This document shows, one piece after another, positions 42,337 to 52,108 of a DNA stretch of 64,000 nt; the first letter of the stretch is position 1; every line of letters begins with the position of its first letter. The stretch lies in assembly GCA_947476745.1 (NCBI GenBank), contig CANJRG010000002.1, positions 186,001 through 250,000 on the forward strand. Direction: 5' to 3'. The stretch is from Acidimicrobiia bacterium. Lineage in GTDB: Bacteria; Actinomycetota; Acidimicrobiia; Acidimicrobiales; CAIXPF01. Below the pieces are notes generated by a model. The model made no database searches. It saw only the letters and a program-made list of their open reading frames with translations, and was not told the origin of the DNA. Position numbers and translations under genes: made by a program.

Positions 42337-43221
42337 TCAGCTCGCGCCGGTCTCGATCCCGAAGCGCTGGCCGGCCCGGAACGCCTCGGCCACGCTGTCC
42401 ATCCGGGCGAAGGCCACGCCGAGGCCGGCGATCTCGTCGAGCCATTCCTCGAGGGCCAGCAGGCGGCCGCCACGACCGATCACCTGCGGGTGGAACACCA
42501 CGTTGCACACCCCGTGGCTGACGTCGCGCACCATCCAGCGCACGTCGTCGGCGAAGTTGGCGAACATCGTCTGGGGCCGCTGCAGCCCCGGCATCAGCAT
42601 CTTGCGAAAGGTGACGAACTCGAGGTGCACGTAGTCGTCGAGGGTCCAACTGAAGGGCAGCTCGACGACATCGACGGGGTCACCCCACTCGACGGGGCCG
42701 TCCTCGGGGAAACGGTCCCCCGAGCGCACCCAGTACGGGGACACGTCGTGGCCCATGAGCGACGAGTCGTACCGCACGCCGAACTCCACCAGGGAGGCAA
42801 TGGTCTGCGCGGTCAGATCGCCCGAAGGGGCCCGGTAACCGACCGGGGCGGCGCCCGTCAGCGCTTCGAGCAGTTCGCAGCTGCGCTGCATGACCCAGCG
42901 TTCGCGGTCCGGCGACAGACCCGGGTTGAACTCGTGGGCATAGCCGTGCAGGCCGACCTCGTGGCCGGCATCGACCACCGCTCGGCAGATGTCGGGGTAG
43001 GTCTCGAGCGTGTGTCCGGGGATGAAGAAGGTGGCCGTGATGTTGCGCTTGGCCAGCAGCCGCAGGATGCGGGGTACCGCGACCGCACCGAACTCGCCGC
43101 GCGACATCGGGGTCGGGCTGGTCTGGCGGCGCTGCATCCACAGCGATGGGCCGTCGAAGTCGAACGACAGGCACACATGGCCCGCCGGGTTGGCGTCGAG
43201 GCCGGGCACGGACACGCTCAT
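42337..43221 (-). CDS. Polysaccharide deacetylase-family protein
   Basis: A 294-residue NodB-fold protein. Motif 1 is SFDFDGPS (catalytic base and metal Asp) and motif 2 is HGYAHE (metal His pair), followed by GYRAPSGDLTAQTIASL. This is the PuuE/PgdA-like cytosolic group that includes enzymes acting on N-acyl or ureido groups. No signal peptide is seen, so the substrate may be small. The ATG at 43221 follows TAGGAG. It is separated from the reductase gene by 8 nt, so the two form an operon. Confidence 0.87.
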   Translation of the reverse strand: MSVSVPGLDANPAGHVCLSFDFDGPSLWMQRRQTSPTPMSRGEFGAVAVPRILRLLAKRNITATFFIPGHTLETYPDICRAVVDAGHEVGLHGYAHEFNPGLSPDRERWVMQRSCELLEALTGAAPVGYRAPSGDLTAQTIASLVEFGVRYDSSLMGHDVSPYWVRSGDRFPEDGPVEWGDPVDVVELPFSWTLDDYVHLEFVTFRKMLMPGLQRPQTMFANFADDVRWMVRDVSHGVCNVVFHPQVIGRGGRLLALEEWLDEIAGLGVAFARMDSVAEAFRAGQRFGIETGAS

Positions 43222-43229
43222 GGTCACTC

Positions 43230-44186
43230 CTACAGATCGAGAACGAGTTCGGGGGTCAGACTGCCCGAGCAGCAGATCATCATGGCGGTGCCGTCCTGCT
43301 GCTCCTCGGGCGACAGCACCGCATCACGATGATCGGGAATACCTTCCAGTACGGCCACCTCGCAGACGCCGCAGGCACCCCGTTCGCAGATGGTCTGCGT
43401 CGACAGGCCGGCCTTGCGCAACGCACCGAGAATCGTCGTTCCCGGCGGCACCGCCAGGCGGGTGCCGGAGCGGGCCAGCACGACGGTGTAGCCGCCACCG
43501 GTCGCCGCTTCGGTGACCGGGTCGAAGCGCTCGACCATGATCGTGGAGCGATCCCGCCCGGCCGCGACCGCAGCCTGTTCCAGTGCCGCCAGCAGCGGGT
43601 TGGGGCCGCAGGCGTACAGCCGGGCGTCGGGCGGCGATTCGGCGACGATTCGCTGCACATCGAGCACTGCCCCGACCTCGGCGTCCACGTGCAGTCGCAC
43701 CCGATCGCCGTAGGGGGCCAACTCGTCGAGCAGCGCGGCCTGGTCGCGGCGGGCCACCGCATAGTGCAGATGCCAGGACCGTTCGCCCCGGGCGTCGAGC
43801 GCTGCGGCCATGGAGACCAGCGGCGTGACCCCGATCCCCCCTCCGACGAGTACCGCCGGCCCCTCACCCAGCGGGAAGGTGTTGAGCGGGGCCGACACCG
43901 TCAGCAGCGTACCGACCTGGCCCCGCCCGAACAGCCACCGCGTTCCCCCGGTCGAATCGGCAGCACGCTTGATCGCCGCCCGGTAGGTGTCCGCCCGGTG
44001 CGACGGCAGCAGCGAATAGGGCCGCACCAACCCGTTGCCCAGCTCGAGCTCGATGTGCGCGCCGGCCTCCCACAACGGCAACGCCTCGCCGTCGAGCGCA
44101 CGCAACTCGAACAGGCGCACGTCGTCACCCGCCCAGGTCAGGCGGTGCAGACGGACGGGACGATGGGCATCGGCAGCGGCGGTCAC
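43230..44186 (-). CDS. PDR/VanB-type oxidoreductase (FMN, NAD, [2Fe-2S])
   Basis: A 318-residue reductase that passes electrons from NAD(P)H through flavin to a C-terminal plant-type [2Fe-2S] ferredoxin. The flavin motif is RPYSLLPS, the NAD motif GGIGVTPLVSM, and the cluster motif CERGACGVC plus a distal Cys in MMICCSGS. It typically feeds a Rieske oxygenase, but no oxygenase is adjacent. The start is uncertain: GTG 44186 is used here, while a GTG at 44240 extends it by 18 residues. Confidence 0.88.
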   Translation of the reverse strand: MTAAADAHRPVRLHRLTWAGDDVRLFELRALDGEALPLWEAGAHIELELGNGLVRPYSLLPSHRADTYRAAIKRAADSTGGTRWLFGRGQVGTLLTVSAPLNTFPLGEGPAVLVGGGIGVTPLVSMAAALDARGERSWHLHYAVARRDQAALLDELAPYGDRVRLHVDAEVGAVLDVQRIVAESPPDARLYACGPNPLLAALEQAAVAAGRDRSTIMVERFDPVTEAATGGGYTVVLARSGTRLAVPPGTTILGALRKAGLSTQTICERGACGVCEVAVLEGIPDHRDAVLSPEEQQDGTAMMICCSGSLTPELVLDL

Positions 44187-44367
44187 GGTTCCGTGGATCG
44201 TACCGGTGCCGACGAGCCGGACGCTCGACGGGAACCGCACCGGGCCCGCCGGGCGACCCGACCGGACCAGCGGGACCGCCGGACCCTGGCCGGGATGGCA
44301 AGATCACGCCGTACAGATCCGGCACGACCGAACGACCGGCCGGCAGCCACGTCGAGGAGCATCTACC

Positions 44368-44667
44368 ATGACCACCACCCAGCTGCGTCGCTACGAGTTG
44401 CACGACGGCATGATGGACGACTTCATCGCCTGGTTCCCGAACATCGTCCCGGTGCGGGCCACGTTCGGGTTCACGGTCGAGGTCGGCTTCGCGGACCGCG
44501 AGACCAACCAGTTCGTTTGGGCCGTCAGCTTCGACGGGGACGAGGCGGCCTTCCGGGCGGCCGAGGCGGTCTACACCGAGTCGCCGGAACGGGCGGCGGT
44601 GTTCGCCGGCCAGCCGAGCCGGGTCGCCAAGATGCACCTCGCCTTGGTCGAGCCCGTCAGCGTCTGA
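44368..44667 (+). CDS. NIPSNAP-family protein
   Basis: A 99-residue dimeric alpha/beta-barrel (ferredoxin-like) protein. LRRYELHDGMMDDFIAWFPNIVPVRATFGFTVEV and the C-terminal VYTESPERAAVF fit the NIPSNAP domain. No activity is established for most bacterial members. The ATG follows GAGGAG with 8-nt spacing. It is followed after 65 bp by the AAA ATPase with its own promoter-like hexamer. Confidence 0.8.
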   Translation: MTTTQLRRYELHDGMMDDFIAWFPNIVPVRATFGFTVEVGFADRETNQFVWAVSFDGDEAAFRAAEAVYTESPERAAVFAGQPSRVAKMHLALVEPVSV

Positions 44668-44719
44668 GCCCCGGCTGGTGCCGGTGGGCCCGGTGATCGG
44701 ACCTGCTCGCCGGCACCGC

Positions 44720-44725
44720 TAGCGT
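44720..44725 (+). promoter_or_regulatory. -10-like TAGCGT for leaderless AAA ATPase gene
   Basis: TAGCGT ends 7 nt before the ATG at 44733. Confidence 0.5.
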
Positions 44726-44732
44726 CGGAAAG

Positions 44733-45716
44733 ATGTTCCGGCGCCCAGACGACCTCCGCCGACGTCTGCGCGAGGCCGGCGAGCAGGTCCGCCGAACGGC
44801 CGAGAGCACGATCGAGAACCTCGAGCAGCGACGCGGTGGAATGCCGGCCACCCGGTCGGCCCCGCCCCGCCCGCTGGCAGAGATCCAGGCCGATCTCGAC
44901 GCCCTCGTCGGCCTCGACTCGGTCAAGGAGCAGGTCCGCACCCTGATCGCCTTCCTGCAGGTCCAGGGCCGGCGACGCGAGCACGGCCTGGCCGACGTCC
45001 CCACCAGCCAGCACCTGGTCTTCCTCGGCAACCCCGGGACCGGCAAGACCACCGTCGCCCGGCTGCTGGCCGAGATGTACGGGTCCATCGGGCTGCTGTC
45101 CAAGGGCCACCTCGTGGAGGTGGACCGGGCCGGGCTGGTCGGCCAGTACGTCGGGCACACCGCGGCGAAGACCAACAAGGCCATCCGGCGGGCGCTGGAC
45201 GGCGTGCTGTTCATCGACGAGGCCTACGCCCTGTCCCCGCCGGGGCTGCACAACAGCAACGACTTCGGGTCCGAGGCGGTGGAGACACTCCTCAAGCGAA
45301 TGGAGGACCACCGCCACCGCCTGGTGGTGATCGCCGCCGGCTACCCCAAGTTGATGAACGCCTTCCTCAACTCCAACCCGGGGTTGCGCTCGCGTTTCGC
45401 CCGGGAGATCGCCTTCCCCGACTACGCCACCGTCGAGCTGGTGGCCATCACCGAGAAGATCGCCACCGACGCCGACTACCGCCTCGGCGCCGATGCCCAC
45501 GAGGCGCTGAGCCGGATCTTCGAGCGGGCCGTGCGCAACGAACGGTTCGGCAACGCCCGCTTCTCCCGCACGCTGTTCGAACAGGCCATCAACCGCCAGG
45601 CGTTGCGCCTCGCCGGCGACCGTGGCGTGCACGAACTCGACGCCCGCAGCGTTGCGGTGCTCGACGCCATCGACTTCGTCGAGGCCGCCACCGTGCTGCT
45701 GCCCGGCGGGCGCTGA
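44733..45716 (+). CDS. CbbX/SpoVK-type AAA ATPase
   Basis: A 327-residue AAA ATPase of the CbbX/SpoVK/EccA group. The Walker A is [14 protein letters not shown] (about 100-113), the pore loop region is [14 protein letters not shown], Walker B is [11 protein letters not shown], and an Arg finger region is in [14 protein letters not shown]-terminal alpha-helical lid follows. Its N-terminal 45 residues are charged and helical. Such ATPases remodel client proteins; the client is not in the window. Confidence 0.9.
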   Translation: MFRRPDDLRRRLREAGEQVRRTAESTIENLEQRRGGMPATRSAPPRPLAEIQADLDALVGLDSVKEQVRTLIAFLQVQGRRREHGLADVPTSQHLVFLGNPGTGKTTVARLLAEMYGSIGLLSKGHLVEVDRAGLVGQYVGHTAAKTNKAIRRALDGVLFIDEAYALSPPGLHNSNDFGSEAVETLLKRMEDHRHRLVVIAAGYPKLMNAFLNSNPGLRSRFAREIAFPDYATVELVAITEKIATDADYRLGADAHEALSRIFERAVRNERFGNARFSRTLFEQAINRQALRLAGDRGVHELDARSVAVLDAIDFVEAATVLLPGGR

Positions 45717-45756
45717 ACGCCGCCGCGGCCGGCCGCCTGCCCTGCTGTCCGCCGCG

Positions 45757-47361
45757 TCAGCAGGTGGGCCAGGTACGCAGCGGTCGTTCCTCCAGCGGGG
45801 GAACCCGCCGGTCGGCCAACAGGCCGAGGCCGCGCGCCAGCACCGCCCGGGTGGACGCGGGGTCGATCACCTCGTCGATGTTCATGACCCCGGCTGCGCC
45901 GTACGGGGCGGTGACCGCAGCCATCTCGGCCGCGGTGCGGGCCTTCTCCTCGGCCGACATCCGGTCGCCGTACAGGACGTTGACGCCGACCCCGGGGTCC
46001 ATGAAGCCGATCTCCGCGGTGGGCCACGCGTACAGCCCCTGGGTGTAGCCGGGCAGCCCGTTGAGGGCCTGCCATGCCAGGCCGAACGCCTTGCGCACGA
46101 TGACCGTCATGCTCGGGGCGCTACACAGCATCAGCGCCTCGTAGAAGCGGATGGCCCGGTACAGCAGCCGGTTGTGCTCCACCTGGCGGCCCACCAGGAA
46201 CCCGGGGACGTCCTGCAGGCAGATCAGCGGGATGTTGAAGCTGTCGCACAGCACCAACAGCCGCAGGCCCTTCTCGCAGGTGGCCGGGTCGAGCGTGCCG
46301 GCGTTGAACATCGGGTTGGACGCCATCACCGCCACCGGCCAGCCGTCGATCCGGGCGAAGCCGGTCCACAAGCCGCGTCCCATGTCCGGCCGCAGCTCGA
46401 ACAGCGAATCGGGATCGGCGATGCGGGCCAGCACCTTGCGCATGTCGTAGGCCCGTGACCGCTTGGCCGGCACCAGCCCGGCCAGCTCGGGGTCCTCCTC
46501 GATCGGCCCGACACCCTCTGCCGGCACACGCGGCGCGGGGGTCCAGGCGTTGGGCGGCAGGTAGGACAGGAACCGGCGGATGGCCGCGTAGGCCTCGTCG
46601 AAACTGTCCACCGCCAGGTCGATCTGGCCGGTCTGGCGGGCATGGACGTCGACGCCGCCGAGCTCCTCGAAGCCGATCTGCTCGCCCGTCGCCACCTCCA
46701 CCACCCGGGGCGAGGTGACCGCCAGGCACGAGCCGCGCACCTGCACCACGAAGTCGCTCATGGCCGAGGTGAAGCTCGACGCACCGAAGCTCTGGCCCAC
46801 GATCGCGGTGGCCACCGGCACCAGATGGTTGCGCTGGGCCAACTCCATCATCGAGGACAGCTCGGAGAACCCTTCGGCCGACATGATGTCGGGCACGCGG
46901 GCCCCGCCGGTCTGGCCGAAGTAGACGAAGGGATGCCCGCGGTCGATGGCCAGGCGCAGCAGCCGGTCCATGCGGCGGCTGCCCACCACCGCGGTGGAGC
47001 CCCGCTTGACGGTGATGTCGTCACCGCCGACCGCCACCGCACGGCCGTCGATGGTGCCGATCCCGCCGATCTTGCCGTCGCCGGGCGTCGAGTCGCGGTC
47101 CTCGAGCCGCATCGAGTGGGCGAAGGTGCCGAGCTCCTCGAAGGAGCCGGGATCGAGGAACCCGTCGAGGTGCTCGCGGATGGTGCGCTCGCCGCGCTCG
47201 TGGATCCGGGCGATGGCGTCGAGGCCGCCCATCTCGGTGCGGATCCGCCGGGCGCGCTCGTGCCGTTCGGCGATGAGATCCGAAAGCGGGGCTCCGGTGG
47301 CTGACGGTTCGGTGGCTGACGGTTCGGTGGCTGACGGTTCGGTGGCTGACGGTTCGGGCAC
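45757..47361 (-). CDS. Acyl-CoA carboxylase beta subunit (carboxyltransferase)
   Basis: A 534-residue carboxyltransferase subunit of biotin-dependent acyl-CoA (propionyl/acetyl/methylcrotonyl) carboxylase. Marks are GQTGGARVPDIMSAEGF, IVGQSFGASSFTSAMSDFVV, and ASNPMFNAGTLDPATCEKG with the second oxyanion region. The N-terminus is a run of four SATEP repeats absent from the neighbour. It ends RTWPTC. The GTG at 47361 is chosen for its 8-nt spacing to GAGGAG; a GTG three codons upstream overlaps the site. It follows a paralogue, likely in one operon. Confidence 0.9.
   Translation of the reverse strand: MPEPSATEPSATEPSATEPSATGAPLSDLIAERHERARRIRTEMGGLDAIARIHERGERTIREHLDGFLDPGSFEELGTFAHSMRLEDRDSTPGDGKIGGIGTIDGRAVAVGGDDITVKRGSTAVVGSRRMDRLLRLAIDRGHPFVYFGQTGGARVPDIMSAEGFSELSSMMELAQRNHLVPVATAIVGQSFGASSFTSAMSDFVVQVRGSCLAVTSPRVVEVATGEQIGFEELGGVDVHARQTGQIDLAVDSFDEAYAAIRRFLSYLPPNAWTPAPRVPAEGVGPIEEDPELAGLVPAKRSRAYDMRKVLARIADPDSLFELRPDMGRGLWTGFARIDGWPVAVMASNPMFNAGTLDPATCEKGLRLLVLCDSFNIPLICLQDVPGFLVGRQVEHNRLLYRAIRFYEALMLCSAPSMTVIVRKAFGLAWQALNGLPGYTQGLYAWPTAEIGFMDPGVGVNVLYGDRMSAEEKARTAAEMAAVTAPYGAAGVMNIDEVIDPASTRAVLARGLGLLADRRVPPLEERPLRTWPTC
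47296..47355 (-). repeat. Four 15-bp repeats coding SATEP units
   Basis: GGTGGCTGACGGTTC occurs four times in tandem without a mismatch and encodes (SATEP)4 on the minus strand. The frame is kept for any copy number because each unit is 15 bp. Confidence 0.9.
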
Positions 47362-47377
47362 AGCGGTCACTCCTCGC

Positions 47378-48910
47378 TCAGCACGTGGACCAGGTCGACA
47401 ACGGACGTGACGTGTGCGGCCGGGGCTCGCGGGTTGCCAGACGGCGCAGGTCCTCCGCCAGGACCACCCGGGTGTCCGCCGGATCGATGACGTCGTCGAG
47501 CATCATCACCTCGGCCGCACCGTAGGGGCTGGTCGCACCGACCTGGCGGGCGTACTCGGCCTCACGGTCGGCCCCGGTGGCGTTGGGCCGCACGATGTTG
47601 ACCGCCACCTCCGGGTCCATGAACCCGATCTCGGCGCCCGGCCAGGCGTAGATGGCGTCGGCCACGACCCCGGAACCGTTGAGCGTCTTGAACGCCAGGC
47701 CGAACGCCTTGCGCACGATGACGGTGAGAGTGGGACACGAGCAGTTCGACAGAGCCTCACGGAACCGCATGGCCTTGTACAGCAGCCGGTCGTGTTCGAC
47801 CTGGCGGCCCACCAGGAAGCCCGGCACGTCCTGGAGGAACAGCACCGGGATGTCGAAGCTGTCGCAGAGCACCAGCAACCGGGTGGCCTTCTCGCAGCCG
47901 TCCACGTCGATCGCCCCGGCGCCGAACATCGGGTTGGAGGCGATGATCCCGATCGGGAACCCGTCGATGCGCCCGAACCCGGTGGTCAGGTTCCGGCCGA
48001 TGGCAGGCCGCAGCTCGAAGAAGCTGTCGGGGTCGCACAGCTTGGCGATGAGACGGCGCATGTCGTAGCCGCGCGTGCGTTGGACCGGGACCACGGCCCG
48101 GATCGACGGGTCGGGCTCGATCGGGCCGACGCCACCCTCGGGCAGGCGCGGCGCCGGCGTCCAGGCGTTGGAGGGCAGGTAGGACAGGAACCGCCGGACC
48201 GCCTCCCAGGCCTCCTCCTCGGTATCGACCCCGAGGTCGATCTGGCCGGTCTCGCGGGCGTGCACGTCGACCCCGCCGAGTTCTTCGAAGGAGATCTGCT
48301 CGCCGGTGGCCACCTCGATCACCCGTGGGGAGGTGACGGCCAAGCACGAGCCACGCACCTGCACCGTGAGATCGCTCATGGCCGCCAGGAACGACGAACC
48401 GCCGAAGGACTTGCCCACGATGACGGTGGCCATCGGCACCCGGTGGCGACGGGTGGCGACCCCGGGGAAGGGTACGAACGCCGAGATCCCCTCCGAGCCG
48501 AGGATGTCGGGGATACGGGCCCCGCCGGTCTCGCCGATGTGCACGATCGGCGTGCCGTGCAACAGGGCATGGTCGACGAGGCGGTCCTCCTTGCGCATCG
48601 ACACCAACGAGCTCGACCCCTGTCGCACGGTGATGTCGTCGCCGAAGACCACCACCGGCCGGCCGTCGAGACGGGCGTGGCCGCCGATCTTGCCGTCGCC
48701 AGGGGTGTTCTCACGGTCGGCGGGGTCGGCTGATCGGGCGAAACGCCCGAGCTCACGGAAGGACCCGGGGTCGACCAGCGCGTCGATGCGTTCGCGGATC
48801 GTGTGGCCACCGCGCTCGTGGATGCGGGCGATGCGGTCCACACCACCCATCTCGGTACGGATCTTCTCGGCCCGTTCGGCCAGATCGGCCGCCAGCTCGT
48901 CCTGGTTCAC
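47378..48910 (-). CDS. Acyl-CoA carboxylase beta subunit (carboxyltransferase), paralogue
   Basis: A 510-residue carboxyltransferase with the same domain order as its neighbour: GETGGARIPDILGSEG, VIVGKSFGGSSFLAAMSD, SFEELGGVDVHARETGQID, ASNPMFGAGAIDVDGCEKA, and the ending LSTWSTC. It lacks the SATEP repeat at the start. The two subunits probably have different acyl-CoA substrates or form a mixed complex; biotin carboxylase and carrier subunits are not in the window. The GTG at 48910 has TAAGCA 6 nt upstream (weak leaderless signal). Confidence 0.9.
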   Translation of the reverse strand: MNQDELAADLAERAEKIRTEMGGVDRIARIHERGGHTIRERIDALVDPGSFRELGRFARSADPADRENTPGDGKIGGHARLDGRPVVVFGDDITVRQGSSSLVSMRKEDRLVDHALLHGTPIVHIGETGGARIPDILGSEGISAFVPFPGVATRRHRVPMATVIVGKSFGGSSFLAAMSDLTVQVRGSCLAVTSPRVIEVATGEQISFEELGGVDVHARETGQIDLGVDTEEEAWEAVRRFLSYLPSNAWTPAPRLPEGGVGPIEPDPSIRAVVPVQRTRGYDMRRLIAKLCDPDSFFELRPAIGRNLTTGFGRIDGFPIGIIASNPMFGAGAIDVDGCEKATRLLVLCDSFDIPVLFLQDVPGFLVGRQVEHDRLLYKAMRFREALSNCSCPTLTVIVRKAFGLAFKTLNGSGVVADAIYAWPGAEIGFMDPEVAVNIVRPNATGADREAEYARQVGATSPYGAAEVMMLDDVIDPADTRVVLAEDLRRLATREPRPHTSRPLSTWSTC

Positions 48911-48950
48911 CCGCTCTGCTTAGCGCACTCGGACGGCCAGACTGGAGTTC

Positions 48951-50126
48951 ATGCCGGCACGTCGACGGGGGCAATCGAGGCGACGGTCGATGCTCATGGC
49001 CTGCGTCGGCGCCCTCGCCCTGCTCAGCGCCTGCCGCGGCGGGGGCAGCGAGGCCGCCGGGAACGCAGCCTCGATGGCGGACGAGGCGAGGACCGCTGCG
49101 GTGCCTGTACTGCGCTGGGCGGCGCTGGGCGACTCCTACAGCGCCGGCTACGGGGGCAGCCGGAGCCGGGTGGTCGCCCGCGACGGGGCCGCCGCCGCGG
49201 CAGGCGGGGCGACCGCGGGCGGGGCGACCGCAGGCGGTGCCCCGACGACGGGCGGCGGGCGGGCGACGTGCATGCAGGCCGGCGCCGACAGCTACGCCCG
49301 GCGGGCCGTCGAGCTGCTGGCGCCGCGCCTGATCGAGCTGACGTTGGTGGCGTGCGGCGGTGCCCTCAGCGGCGACCTCGCCTCACAGCTGGCCACCGCT
49401 GGGCCGGCAGGGCAGACCGACGTCGCCACCGTCACCGTGGGGGGGAACGACATCGGCTTCGGCGAGTTGATCCGGCAGTGTTCGGGAGGGAGCTGTCCAG
49501 ACCTCGCGGCCGACCTCGCCGACCTCCCCGGGATACCCGGTGCGTCCGGCGGCACAGGCCGCACTGCCGGTTCCGCCAGCACCGAGAACACCGGGAGCAC
49601 CCGGAACACCCGCGGTTCGGGCGATAGCGGCACTACCGACTGGGACCTCCTGGCTGACGAGCTCACCGCCCGTTTCGGCGACATCGCCGGGTGGCTACGG
49701 CCGGGTGGCACGCTGCTGGTGCTCACCTATCCGCTGCCCTTCCCCGAGCAGCCCGGCGCCTGCCCCACCGGGATCGGTCTCAACCGGCCGGACGACGCCG
49801 CCCTCGTCAACGCAGCCATCATGCGTCTCGACGACACCCTGGTGGCCGCCGCCGCCCGAGCGGGACGCGAGCACGGGGACCGCACGATCTCCGTCGTCGA
49901 ATGGCGAACTCCCGACGGCACCGCGCCCACGGCGGAACGCACCGCAGCCGACGGCACCGGCCGCCGGGTTGGCTGGAACCCCGCAGGGATCTGCGGGGCC
50001 GATCCGATGCTCAACGGGCTACGGCTCGACGCCGAACTCGCCGACAGCTTCCACCCGAGCGACCGGGGCCTCGATCTGGCCGCGGCCGCCGTCGCCGAAC
50101 CGCTGCGGCATTTCGCCGGCGACTGA
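48951..50126 (+). CDS. SGNH/GDSL hydrolase, secreted lipoprotein
   Basis: A 391-residue exported esterase. The signal peptide runs to a lipobox LLSAC (Cys about 28). The nucleophile Ser is in ALGDSYSAGYG (about 58-68), the Gly block in ACGGALSGD, the Asn in VGGNDIGFGEL, and Asp/His in LADSFHPSDRGLD near the C-terminus. Gly/Ala-rich insertions (GGATAGGATAGGAPTTGGG) and a Thr/Ser loop (about 205-225) interrupt the fold. It likely acts on cell-envelope lipids or polymers. Confidence 0.88.
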   Translation: MPARRRGQSRRRSMLMACVGALALLSACRGGGSEAAGNAASMADEARTAAVPVLRWAALGDSYSAGYGGSRSRVVARDGAAAAAGGATAGGATAGGAPTTGGGRATCMQAGADSYARRAVELLAPRLIELTLVACGGALSGDLASQLATAGPAGQTDVATVTVGGNDIGFGELIRQCSGGSCPDLAADLADLPGIPGASGGTGRTAGSASTENTGSTRNTRGSGDSGTTDWDLLADELTARFGDIAGWLRPGGTLLVLTYPLPFPEQPGACPTGIGLNRPDDAALVNAAIMRLDDTLVAAAARAGREHGDRTISVVEWRTPDGTAPTAERTAADGTGRRVGWNPAGICGADPMLNGLRLDAELADSFHPSDRGLDLAAAAVAEPLRHFAGD

Positions 50127-50291
50127 CCGGCCTGCGCCCAACCCGGCCACTGCGCAACCGGCCGGCGCGCAGCCCGACCCGCGCCCGGCCCGGCCGTAGT
50201 TGACCGGGCCACCGCACCTCCCTAGCGTCCAACCCCCCCGAGCCGGCCGCCAGCACCGTCGCCGCGATCTCGGCCCCCGAAAGCAGGACCG

Positions 50292-51599
50292 ATGACCGAC
50301 CCCGACATCACCGACAGCGGTGAGGGCACCGATGCCCCCGCGTCGTCGGGGGCCGAACATCGGACCGGGCGACCAAGACTCCCCGCCGGGGTTCCCGCGG
50401 TCATCGGCACCGTCGCGGTGTCCACCATCGGCACGCTCGCGATGGCCACCGCCCTCGGCAAACTGGTCTTCGACATCACCGGCCGGGCGCTCGACCTCGG
50501 CCTGATCGGCCTCGCCGAGTTCCTGCCCACCGCCATCCTCGCCCCGCTGGTCGGCCCGATGGCCGACCGCCTCGACCGCCGCAAGGTGGTGGCCCTCGGG
50601 CTGCTGGCCGAAGCGCTGTGCGCCATCGGTATGGCCCTGTACGCGGCATCGGACCCGACTCGGGCCTGGCCGGTGTTCGCCCTGGTAGCGGGGTACGGTA
50701 CGGCACGGGCTGCGGTCACCCCGGCCTTACGGGCCCTGCCCGCGGACCTCGCAGGGGCGCAACTGTCACGCGTGGTCCCGCTGAACTCTGCGGCGTGGCA
50801 GCTCGCGGTGATCATCGGCCCCGTGGTGGCGGGCTTCCTCTATGTCGGTGGGCCGTCCTGGCCGTTCATGTTCGGCACGGCGACGCTGCTGATCGCGGTG
50901 GCGCTCATCCTGCAGGTACCCGACGTCCGCAGCACCTCGGGCCAGCGGGCGGCCGGCACGGCATCCGCCACCGGACCGCTGCGGGAGGCGCTCGAGGGCC
51001 TGCGCTTCGTCCGCCGGACGCCGATTCTCTTCGGCGCGATCTCCCTGGACCTGTTCGCGGTGCTCTTCGGTGGTGCCGTGGCGCTGCTGCCGGCCATCGC
51101 CGAAACCCGGCTCGGCGTCGGGGCGGTCGGCCTGGGCTGGTTACGCGCCGCCTGCGGTATCGGGGCAGGCACCACCACCCTGCTGCTGGCGAGGCGGCCG
51201 TTGCGCCATCGGGTCGGTCGCGTGCTGCTGGTCGCAGTGGCCGTCTTCGGGGTCTTCACGCTGCTGCTCGCCTTCACCACCAGCTTCGCCGTGGCCTTCG
51301 TCGCGCTGGCCGTGCTGAGCTCCGCCGACGCCATCAGCGTGTTCGTCCGCGGCACCCTCGTACCGCTGGCCACGCCGGCGGTGATGCGCGGCCGGGTGAT
51401 GGCTACCGAGAACGTGTTCATCGGCGCCTCCAACGAACTCGGCGCCTTCGAGTCCGGTGTGGCCGGTCAGCTCTTCGGGGTCGTGGGAGCCGTGGCTCTC
51501 GGTGGGGTGGCGACCCTGCTGATCGTGGGGATCTGGTGGTGGCGCTTCCCGGCACTGCGCAACGTCGACCGGTTCGAAGAGGTCATGGAGAAGGTCTGA
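50292..51599 (+). CDS. MFS transporter, MFS_3/EntS-like
   Basis: A 435-residue transporter of about 12 helices. GPMADRLDRRKVVALGLLAEALC at the helix 2-3 loop is the typical motif A, and MGRVMATENVFIGASNELGAFESG-type wording near the C-terminal repeat suits siderophore exporter-like EntS proteins. The N-terminal 30 residues are acidic. The substrate may be a small hydrophilic product; this is inferred. An AGGA segment lies just upstream of the ATG at 50292. Confidence 0.88.
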   Translation: MTDPDITDSGEGTDAPASSGAEHRTGRPRLPAGVPAVIGTVAVSTIGTLAMATALGKLVFDITGRALDLGLIGLAEFLPTAILAPLVGPMADRLDRRKVVALGLLAEALCAIGMALYAASDPTRAWPVFALVAGYGTARAAVTPALRALPADLAGAQLSRVVPLNSAAWQLAVIIGPVVAGFLYVGGPSWPFMFGTATLLIAVALILQVPDVRSTSGQRAAGTASATGPLREALEGLRFVRRTPILFGAISLDLFAVLFGGAVALLPAIAETRLGVGAVGLGWLRAACGIGAGTTTLLLARRPLRHRVGRVLLVAVAVFGVFTLLLAFTTSFAVAFVALAVLSSADAISVFVRGTLVPLATPAVMRGRVMATENVFIGASNELGAFESGVAGQLFGVVGAVALGGVATLLIVGIWWWRFPALRNVDRFEEVMEKV

Positions 51600-51623
51600 C
51601 CCGGTACCCGGTAACCCGGTCGA

Positions 51624-52022
51624 TCAGGATGTCGTCGTGAGCGGCCCGATCACCGGGTCGGCCACCGTCGCCGGGGTCAACGCCACCTAGGGCGAAGCCA
51701 CCTTCGAACCGAGGATCGGCCAGAACGGCTGGTCCTGATGCCAGTGGAAGTAGCGCTCCACAGCGCCCGCCGGCTTGATGAAGATCTGGTCGAAGTAGAT
51801 GCGGATCCGCTCGCTGTCGAGTGCGTCGGCGGCCAGTGCCGCCAGATCGGTGTCGAACACGAAGGCGCTGAAGGCGTCGTCGTGGGCGTAGACGCGTCGG
51901 TCCATCCCGGTACCGCCCGCCGAGTCCGGCGACGCCAGCCAACGCTCGACCGCCGCCAGCATCTGCTCGACCGTCGACACGTCTATCGCGCCCGGCACCT
52001 TCACCACGCCGTCGCAAGCCGG
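51624..52022 (-). pseudogene. Phytanoyl-CoA dioxygenase (PhyH) relic
   Basis: A PhyH-like fragment that keeps residues typical of the N-terminal third of the family: DGVVKVPGAIDVS, RIRIYFDQIFIKPAG and HWHQDQPFWPILGSKVAS with the HxD iron ligands. It stops at a TAG within GSKVASP*VALTPATVAD. The remaining frame ends a few dozen codons later, and the distal His/Arg region is missing. The usual start of the protein is also lost. Both ends are broken, so it is a relic. Confidence 0.75.
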
Positions 52023-52108
52023 CCACACCCCAAGCTGCCGACGGGGAGGGGTAGGCCGCGGCAGCGGCCGACGGGCGGTTCCCGCAACGGGCAGTACCTT
52101 CGGCGGGC

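Noticed and set aside
51690-51700. TAG in the PhyH fragment as recoding
   Set aside because: The fragment is also truncated at both ends and lacks the second half of the fold.
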